Made by a program: the position numbers and the translations under genes. The notes under the pieces are model-generated. The model did no database searches and was not told where the DNA came from. It saw only the letters and a program-made list of their open reading frames with translations. A stretch of DNA of 30,038 nucleotides from contig JASLDM010000037.1 of the NCBI GenBank assembly GCA_030151565.1, positions 1 to 30,038 on the forward strand, in the 5' to 3' direction. The DNA comes from Flavobacterium sp. GTDB taxonomy: Bacteria > Bacteroidota > Bacteroidia > Flavobacteriales > Flavobacteriaceae. Of the stretch, positions 24,902-30,038 are shown in pieces (position 1 is the stretch's first letter; the number at the start of each line of letters is the position of its first letter).

Positions 24902-26173
24902 ATGGAAAATGTTCAGGCCGTAAAACAGCGATTTGAAATTATCGGAAATGATCCTAAGTTAAACCGAGCAATTGAAAAAGCGATTCAAGTAGCTCCAACA
25001 GATATTTCGGTTTTAGTTACAGGAGAAAGTGGTGTAGGTAAAGAAAGTATTCCCAAAATAATCCATTCGCTTTCACACCGAAAGCACGGAAAATATATCG
25101 CTGTCAATTGTGGCGCCATTCCAGAAGGCACCATTGACAGCGAACTTTTTGGTCATGAAAAAGGCGCTTTTACAGGTGCCGTATCTAGCAGAGAAGGCTA
25201 TTTTGAGGTAGCAGACGGAGGAACTATTTTTTTAGATGAAGTAGGAGAACTCCCACTAACCACGCAAGTTCGCTTACTACGTGTGTTGGAAAACGGAGAG
25301 TTTATCAAAGTAGGCTCTTCCAAGGTGGTAAAAACAGACATTCGAATTGTAGCTGCTACAAACATCAATATGTCCGAATCCATCGAGAAAGGAAAATTTC
25401 GAGAAGATTTATATTACAGATTAAGCACGGTAGAAATCACCTTACCTCCCTTACGAGAACGCGGAGAAGACATTCATTTATTGTTTAGAAAATTCGCTTC
25501 TGATTTTGCCCATAAATACAAAATGCCTCCGATACGTTTAGACGAGCAAGCAGCCCACTATTTAGTGCGCTACCGTTGGGATGGAAATATTCGTCAGCTT
25601 CGAAACGTAGCAGAGCAAATTTCGGTATTAGAAACCAACCGCGATATTTCAGCAGCTATTCTCCAAAGTTACTTACCCGCCAATCACGATCGTCAACTTC
25701 CCTCTTTAATAGAAAACAAAAAAGCGGAAAGTGACTTTAGCAGTGAACGAGAAATTTTATACAAAGTTCTTTTCGACATGAAAAGCGATTTAAACGATCT
25801 TAAAAAACTGACCCTCGAACTCATGCAAGGTGATAAGTCCAATGTACAAGAAACAAACAAAAATCTGATTCAACGTATTTACGGGCAAAACGAAAAAGAA
25901 GAAATGCAAGCACAACCCGCTTCAAACCATGTTGCGGTGTTTCCAATAGCACAACAAACGCATGAAGCTACTTTTAGCAACGAAGAGGATGAAGAGCATT
26001 ATTTACTAGCAGAAACAATAGAAGATGAAGAACCGCTCCGTTTAGATGAACACGAAGTAGAACTCATCAAAAGAGCCTTGGATCGAAATAGCGGAAAACG
26101 TAAGGCAGCAGCTGATGAACTTGGTATCTCAGAACGAACGCTTTATCGCAAAATAAAACAATACAACTTATAA
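24902..26173 (+). CDS. Sigma-54-type transcriptional activator without receiver domain
   Basis: 423 aa. The AAA+ domain begins almost at the N-terminus: Walker A GESGVGKE (41-48), the sigma-54 contact loop GAFTGA (88-93), Walker B GGTIFLDEVGE (106-116) and LPPLRERGEDI (about 187-197). A less conserved acidic and polar segment (about 265-380) follows, then a Fis-type helix-turn-helix (about 387-423) with KRKAAADELGISERTLYRKI. There is no N-terminal REC, GAF or PAS domain, so control must come through the linker, a partner protein or expression level (inference). It sits 45 bp after miaB and 3 bp before lptE, a neighbourhood that repeats in flavobacteria as far as I recall. The intact GAFTGA implies real sigma-54 activation. 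Confidence 0.93.
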   Translation: MENVQAVKQRFEIIGNDPKLNRAIEKAIQVAPTDISVLVTGESGVGKESIPKIIHSLSHRKHGKYIAVNCGAIPEGTIDSELFGHEKGAFTGAVSSREGYFEVADGGTIFLDEVGELPLTTQVRLLRVLENGEFIKVGSSKVVKTDIRIVAATNINMSESIEKGKFREDLYYRLSTVEITLPPLRERGEDIHLLFRKFASDFAHKYKMPPIRLDEQAAHYLVRYRWDGNIRQLRNVAEQISVLETNRDISAAILQSYLPANHDRQLPSLIENKKAESDFSSEREILYKVLFDMKSDLNDLKKLTLELMQGDKSNVQETNKNLIQRIYGQNEKEEMQAQPASNHVAVFPIAQQTHEATFSNEEDEEHYLLAETIEDEEPLRLDEHEVELIKRALDRNSGKRKAAADELGISERTLYRKIKQYNL

Positions 26174-26176
26174 GCA

Positions 26177-26680
26177 ATGAAATACAACATTCTACTTACG
26201 TTAATTGCTCTGAGCTCTTTATTTTCTAGCTGTAAATATTATAATTTTACAGGAACAGGAAAAATAGATGCAGATACTTTTCAGGTAAATTATTTCCAAA
26301 ATAATGCGGAATTAGTAGAGCCCGGAATCGAACGTACATTTACCTTAGCTCTTCAAGATCTCATTCAAAACCAAACGACACTTAGTCTAACAAATAGCGG
26401 AGGAGACTTAGTTTACGAAGGAGAAATTGTAGACTTTAGAATCTCACCAATGACAGCAACGGCTGATCAGCGAGCGGCTCAAAATAGATTATACATCTCG
26501 ATAAACGTTCGCTTTACAAATAAAAGAAATCCAAACGATGATTTTGAAAAACGTTTTTCACATTTCTATGATTTTGGAGCAAACACACAACTTTCAGGAG
26601 CATCATTATCGACAGCTCTAGACGAAATTTATGAACGCATCACACAAGATGTTTTCAACGAATCATTAGCAAAATGGTAA
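26177..26680 (+). CDS. lptE: LptE-like LPS assembly lipoprotein
   Basis: 167 aa with a lipoprotein signal (MKYNILLTLIALSSLFSSCK, lipobox Cys 19). The body fits the LptE/RlpB family: YYNFTGTGKIDADTF near the start, FTLALQDLIQNQTTLSL, GDLVYEGEIVDFRISPMTAT and DEIYERITQDVFNESLAKW. LptE plugs the LptD barrel that inserts lipopolysaccharide in the outer membrane. The assignment rests on motif pattern, size and lipoprotein nature. It follows the activator by 3 bp and precedes the TPR gene by 9 bp. Confidence 0.88.
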   Translation: MKYNILLTLIALSSLFSSCKYYNFTGTGKIDADTFQVNYFQNNAELVEPGIERTFTLALQDLIQNQTTLSLTNSGGDLVYEGEIVDFRISPMTATADQRAAQNRLYISINVRFTNKRNPNDDFEKRFSHFYDFGANTQLSGASLSTALDEIYERITQDVFNESLAKW

Positions 26681-26689
26681 TTTAATTTT

Positions 26690-27544
26690 TTGATTTTGAA
26701 TATAAACGATTTACACATCCTCCTCCACAAACCGGAACATATTCAAGGAGAAGATGCCGATCAATTAGAAAAAGTACTCTTGGAATTCCCGTATTTCCAA
26801 GCAGCACATGCGCTATATTTAAAAAGTTTATATACACAGAAAAGTTATAAATACAATTCTGAATTAAAAAAAACAGCAGCCTACACTACGGATCGAGACA
26901 TCCTATTTGACTTTATCACATCAGAAGAATTTGTTTCGTACAAACCTTTTTCTTTTTCTGATAGTAAAACAACTATTCAGGAGAACATAAAAGAAACGAC
27001 ACAAAATAAAGAATCAGGAAAACTAATCGACTCTCTTCTCAATTCAATTTCCAAAATAGATGAAGCGCCTTCCTCAGCCAAGGAAACAGAATCTACAAAA
27101 GAGCAGATAAAATTAGAAGAGAAACTAGAATTAGGAAAGCCTCTTCATTTTGATGAAAACGAAAAATATTCGTTCCAACAGTGGCTTCAATTATCCAAAT
27201 CAGGACCAATAGAACCTACAATTCAATCGGAAACAGAAGAAAAAACAGAAAAAAAAGACCCTGAAAGACAAAAAAAACTAGAATTAATCGATAAGTTCAT
27301 AGAAACAAATCCTAAAATTATCACAACAAAAAACACGCCTGTAACCCCTGTAAATATTGAAGTTTCAAGTAGTGATAGTGATAGTTTTATGACCGAAACT
27401 TTGGCTAAAATATACTTAGAACAAAAAAAATATCAAAAAGCGATACAAGCTTATGAGATTTTAATTTTGAAATATCCAGAAAAAAGTAGTTTCTTTGCAG
27501 ACCAAATAGTAGACATTAAAGCGTTACAACAACATAATAGTTAA
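26690..27544 (+). CDS. TPR-containing protein between lptE and secG
   Basis: 284 aa if translation starts at the TTG at 26690; another TTG at 26696 would remove two residues. No ATG lies near the conserved N-terminal sequence (LNINDLHILLHKPEHI), so a TTG start is needed. It begins with a globular helical domain (about 1-90), then a low-complexity Lys/Glu-rich linker (about 95-225), and ends with a TPR-like pair: TETLAKIYLEQKKYQKAIQA followed by YEILILKYPEKSSFF. No signal peptide or membrane segment. The function is unknown; TPR suggests protein binding, and the neighbours suggest envelope biogenesis. secG follows after 5 bp. Confidence 0.82.
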   Translation: MILNINDLHILLHKPEHIQGEDADQLEKVLLEFPYFQAAHALYLKSLYTQKSYKYNSELKKTAAYTTDRDILFDFITSEEFVSYKPFSFSDSKTTIQENIKETTQNKESGKLIDSLLNSISKIDEAPSSAKETESTKEQIKLEEKLELGKPLHFDENEKYSFQQWLQLSKSGPIEPTIQSETEEKTEKKDPERQKKLELIDKFIETNPKIITTKNTPVTPVNIEVSSSDSDSFMTETLAKIYLEQKKYQKAIQAYEILILKYPEKSSFFADQIVDIKALQQHNS

Positions 27545-27549
27545 AAACA

Positions 27550-27921
27550 ATGAACACATTTACCATATTCTTAGTACTAATTACAATTGTTTGTTTCCTA
27601 CTTATAGTAGTAATCATGGTACAAAACCCTAAAGGTGGAGGTTTAGACTCTTCATTTGGAGGATCAACAGTTGTAGGTGGAGTAAAAAACACCAATGATT
27701 TTCTAGACAAAAGTACATGGACTCTAGGAGGTCTTTTAATGGTTCTAATTTTAATGTCAAGTATGAGTTTTAGTGGTGGAGGTGCAAATGGAGACTCTAA
27801 AATCTTAGATCCAAATGCAGCAGCAACACTTCCTTCTGCACCAGCAGCAGTGAATGAAACACCTGAAGCTACAACTCAAGCAGTTGAGACTACGACACCC
27901 CCAACACAAGAAGCCGAATAA
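27550..27921 (+). CDS. secG: Protein translocase subunit SecG
   Basis: 123 aa. Two membrane segments at about residues 4-22 and 57-73, linked by the conserved loop VQNPKGGGLDSSFGGS and FLDKSTWTLGG. This is the SecG layout in the SecYEG inner-membrane channel. The C-terminal tail (about 78-123) is Ala/Thr/Pro/Glu-rich and longer than in enterobacteria, as is common in Bacteroidota. It is last in the miaB-activator-lptE-TPR-secG run, followed by a strong terminator. Confidence 0.95.
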   Translation: MNTFTIFLVLITIVCFLLIVVIMVQNPKGGGLDSSFGGSTVVGGVKNTNDFLDKSTWTLGGLLMVLILMSSMSFSGGGANGDSKILDPNAAATLPSAPAAVNETPEATTQAVETTTPPTQEAE

Positions 27922-27946
27922 TCTTAGCTTATATAATAAAACCACC

Positions 27947-27980
27947 ATGCCAGCTCTGCCAAGCTGGCATTTTTGTTTCT
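27947..27980 (+). terminator. Terminator of the miaB-secG operon
   Basis: 9-bp perfect G+C-containing stem (27947-27955 with 27962-27970), 6-nt loop, then a T-rich tract. Confidence 0.88.
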
Positions 27981-28002
27981 ACAAATTGTCAGTAAAACTC
28001 AT

Positions 28003-28019
28003 TTGGCACACTTTGTGAA
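28003..28019 (+). promoter_or_regulatory. Candidate sigma-54-type promoter of groESL
   Basis: TTGGCAC at 28003-28009 is a full match to the sigma-54 -24 box. Ten bases after its GG, the -12 position reads GTGA where TTGC is expected (T and G kept, two mismatches). No TTG-N17-20-TAnnTTTG promoter is visible between the secG terminator and groES, which is why this element is proposed. Speculative. Confidence 0.35.
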
Positions 28020-28072
28020 TTTCTACAAAACGAAGAATAAAGATTAATTCAATTTGATAAATTATAAAAATT

Positions 28073-28348
28073 ATGGCTTTAAATATTAAACCACTTTCAG
28101 ATCGCGTTCTAATAGAACCACTACCAGCGGAAACGAAAACAGCTTCTGGAATTTTTATCCCAGATACAGCAAAAGAAAAACCACAAAGAGGAACAGTAGT
28201 TGCTGTAGGAAACGGAACAAAAGATCACAAAATGACTGTTAGCGTAGGTGATACAGTACTTTACGGAAAATACGCAGGAACAGAATTAAAATTAGAAGGC
28301 AAAGACTATCTAATTATGCGTGAAGACGATATTTTAGCTATCGTTTAA
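28073..28348 (+). CDS. groES: Co-chaperonin GroES
   Basis: 91 aa. The heptameric lid of the GroEL folding chamber in the cytoplasm. Starts MALNIKPLSDRVLIEPLPAE, with a mobile loop at about 19-32 (ETKTASGIFIPDTA), GTVVAVGNG, VGDTVLYGKYAGTEL and the end LIMREDDILAIV. It is immediately upstream of groEL (42 bp), the standard operon. The ATG is preceded by A+T-rich sequence without a Shine-Dalgarno, usual for this phylum. No CIRCE inverted repeat is present upstream, so HrcA control is not supported. Confidence 0.98.
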   Translation: MALNIKPLSDRVLIEPLPAETKTASGIFIPDTAKEKPQRGTVVAVGNGTKDHKMTVSVGDTVLYGKYAGTELKLEGKDYLIMREDDILAIV

Positions 28349-28390
28349 AAATTAAAGCAATAAAGATTAACAAAACTAAAAACAAGAAAA

Positions 28391-30019
28391 ATGGCAAAAG
28401 ATATTAAGTTTGAAATTGAAGCACGTGACGGATTAAAACGCGGTGTTGATGCTTTAGCAAATGCAGTAAAAGTAACGCTTGGACCAAAGGGTAGAAATGT
28501 AATTATTGGAAAATCTTTTGGCGCTCCAACAGTAACCAAAGACGGAGTGTCTGTAGCTAAAGAAATTGAACTAGAAGATACTTTAGAAAATATGGGAGCT
28601 CAAATGGTTAAGGAAGTTGCATCTAAAACGAACGACCTAGCTGGAGACGGAACAACAACCGCTACAGTATTAGCCCAAGCCATTGTAAAAGAAGGATTAA
28701 AAAACGTAGCTGCTGGTGCAAATCCAATGGATTTAAAACGCGGTATCGACAAAGCAGTTGAGATAATTGTTGAGGAACTTAAAAAACAAACTCAAGAAGT
28801 TGGAAGTTCTATGGATAAAATTCAACAAGTAGCTTCTATCTCGGCAAATAATGATGATGTAATTGGTGAATTGATTGCTCGTGCTTTCGAAAAAGTAGGA
28901 AAAGAAGGTGTTATTACTGTTGAAGAAGCTAAAGGAACAGAAACTTTTGTTGACGTTGTTGAAGGAATGCAATTCGACAGAGGGTATCTATCTCCATATT
29001 TCGTAACAAATTCTGAAAAAATGGAAGCCGAATTAGACGCTCCATATATTTTATTATACGACAAAAAAGTATCTTCTTTAAAAGAACTTTTACCTGTATT
29101 AGAACCAGTAGCACAATCAGGAAAACCGCTTTTAATCATTGCGGAAGATGTAGATGGAGAAGCGCTTTCAACTTTAGTTGTAAATAAACTTAGAGGCGCC
29201 TTGAAAATTGCTGCTGTAAAAGCTCCTGGCTTTGGAGACCGAAGAAAAGCCATGTTAGAAGACATTGCAATCCTAACTGGTGGTATTGTAATTTCTGAAG
29301 AACAAGGATACACTCTTGAAAATACAACTTTAGAAATGCTAGGAACTTGTAAACGTGTTAGCATTGACAAAGATAATACAACAATCGTTAGCGGTGCCGG
29401 AGATGCGGATATGATTAAAAATAGAGTTAATCAAATCAAAGCACAAATGGAAACCACAACTTCTGATTACGATAGAGAAAAACTACAAGAACGTTTAGCT
29501 AAATTAGCAGGCGGTGTAGCTGTACTTTATGTTGGAGCAGCTTCAGAAGTAGAAATGAAAGAGAAAAAAGATCGTGTTGATGATGCTTTACACGCAACAA
29601 GAGCTGCTGTAGAAGAAGGAATTGTTGCTGGTGGAGGAGTTGCCCTTTTAAGAGCTAAAGCTGCCTTAGAATCAATTAAACCTGAAAATGCAGATGAAGA
29701 AACAGGAATTCAAATCGTCGCTAGAGCTGTTGAAGCACCTTTACGTACTATCGTAGAAAACGCAGGTTTAGAAGGTTCTGTAATTGTAGCAAAAGTTTTA
29801 GAAGGTGACGCTAATTTTGGCTACAATGCTAAAACTAACGAATATGTAGACATGCTTGCTGCTGGAGTTATCGATCCGAAAAAAGTAACTCGTGTTGCTT
29901 TGGAAAATGCCGCTTCAGTTGCCGGAATGATCTTAACAACAGAGTGTGCTTTAGTAGACATTAAAGAAGACAACGGAGGCGGAATGCCAATGGGAGGCGG
30001 AATGCCTGGAATGATGTAA
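28391..30019 (+). CDS. groEL: Chaperonin GroEL
   Basis: 542 aa, complete. ATP-driven 14-mer folding chaperone. Conserved features: VKVTLGPKGRNVIIGKSFG, the ATP-site GDGTTTATVLAQAIV (about 86-100), the apical substrate-binding region around FDRGYLSPYFVTNSEKMEAE, VVEGMQFDRGYLSP, KLAGGVAVLYVGAASEVEMK, and AAVEEGIVAGGGVALLRA. The C-terminus carries the Gly-Gly-Met tail GGGMPMGGGMPGMM. It follows groES by 42 bp. The window ends 19 bases after its stop, so a terminator cannot be seen. Confidence 0.99.
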   Translation: MAKDIKFEIEARDGLKRGVDALANAVKVTLGPKGRNVIIGKSFGAPTVTKDGVSVAKEIELEDTLENMGAQMVKEVASKTNDLAGDGTTTATVLAQAIVKEGLKNVAAGANPMDLKRGIDKAVEIIVEELKKQTQEVGSSMDKIQQVASISANNDDVIGELIARAFEKVGKEGVITVEEAKGTETFVDVVEGMQFDRGYLSPYFVTNSEKMEAELDAPYILLYDKKVSSLKELLPVLEPVAQSGKPLLIIAEDVDGEALSTLVVNKLRGALKIAAVKAPGFGDRRKAMLEDIAILTGGIVISEEQGYTLENTTLEMLGTCKRVSIDKDNTTIVSGAGDADMIKNRVNQIKAQMETTTSDYDREKLQERLAKLAGGVAVLYVGAASEVEMKEKKDRVDDALHATRAAVEEGIVAGGGVALLRAKAALESIKPENADEETGIQIVARAVEAPLRTIVENAGLEGSVIVAKVLEGDANFGYNAKTNEYVDMLAAGVIDPKKVTRVALENAASVAGMILTTECALVDIKEDNGGGMPMGGGMPGMM

Positions 30020-30038
30020 TCTATTCCTTTTCAAAATA

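Noticed and set aside
27981..28072. CIRCE element (HrcA operator) before groES
   Set aside because: Searched for TTAGCACTC-N9-GAGTGCTAA; no inverted repeat of that kind is present.
28822..29370. 182-aa minus-strand ORF inside groEL
   Set aside because: Antisense shadow of a highly conserved gene; Ser/Thr-rich composition follows from the groEL codons.
1..30038. CRISPR array, prophage, toxin-antitoxin or defence island
   Set aside because: No regularly spaced repeats, no phage or defence genes; the coding content is core genome apart from the transposase relic.

Overview
The window is a low-GC chromosomal segment from a member of the Bacteroidota, almost certainly a flavobacterium (Flavobacteriaceae or a close relative; genus not resolvable from sequence reading alone). 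Evidence: an intact gldK-gldL-gldM-gldN cluster (type IX secretion and gliding motor), a SusC-like/OMP beta-barrel receptor with a carboxypeptidase-regulatory-like N-terminus, A-rich leaders without Shine-Dalgarno sequences, and repeated matches to the Bacteroidota promoter form TTG-N17-20-TAnnTTTG.

Layout. 1-648 (-): 5' part of alaS. 851-4014 (+): an operon of an M23 peptidase, a MerR-type regulator, LemA and two TPM-domain proteins, closed by a perfect 21-bp hairpin shared with the opposing genes. 4067-9546 (-): era, der, an outer-membrane beta-barrel receptor and a small cupin. 9640-10300 (+): two copies of an initiator tRNA gene, each with its own promoter and terminator, on a 106-bp near-identical direct repeat. 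10300-11460: a gene-poor stretch with a badly decayed transposase. 11506-14488 (-): ABC-F ATPase and an FAD oxidoreductase. 14556-23048 (-): gldN, gldM, gldL, gldK, then (upstream) an arginase-fold protein with degraded metal site and topA. 23408-27921 (+): miaB, a sigma-54 type activator, lptE, a TPR protein and secG. 28073-30019 (+): groES and groEL.

Functionally this is mostly core genome: translation fidelity and ribosome assembly (alaS, miaB, era, der, ABC-F, initiator tRNA), DNA topology (topA), envelope biogenesis (lptE, secG, M23 peptidase), protein folding (groESL) and the type IX secretion motor. No complete mobile element, CRISPR array or phage is present. I did not find a convincing wholly new system. 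The points most worth a second look are the arginase-fold protein beside gldK whose Mn ligands are replaced, the transcription terminator lying directly against the start codon of the receptor gene, the duplicated initiator tRNA next to the transposase relic, and a sigma-54-like element before groES downstream of an operon that encodes a sigma-54-type activator.
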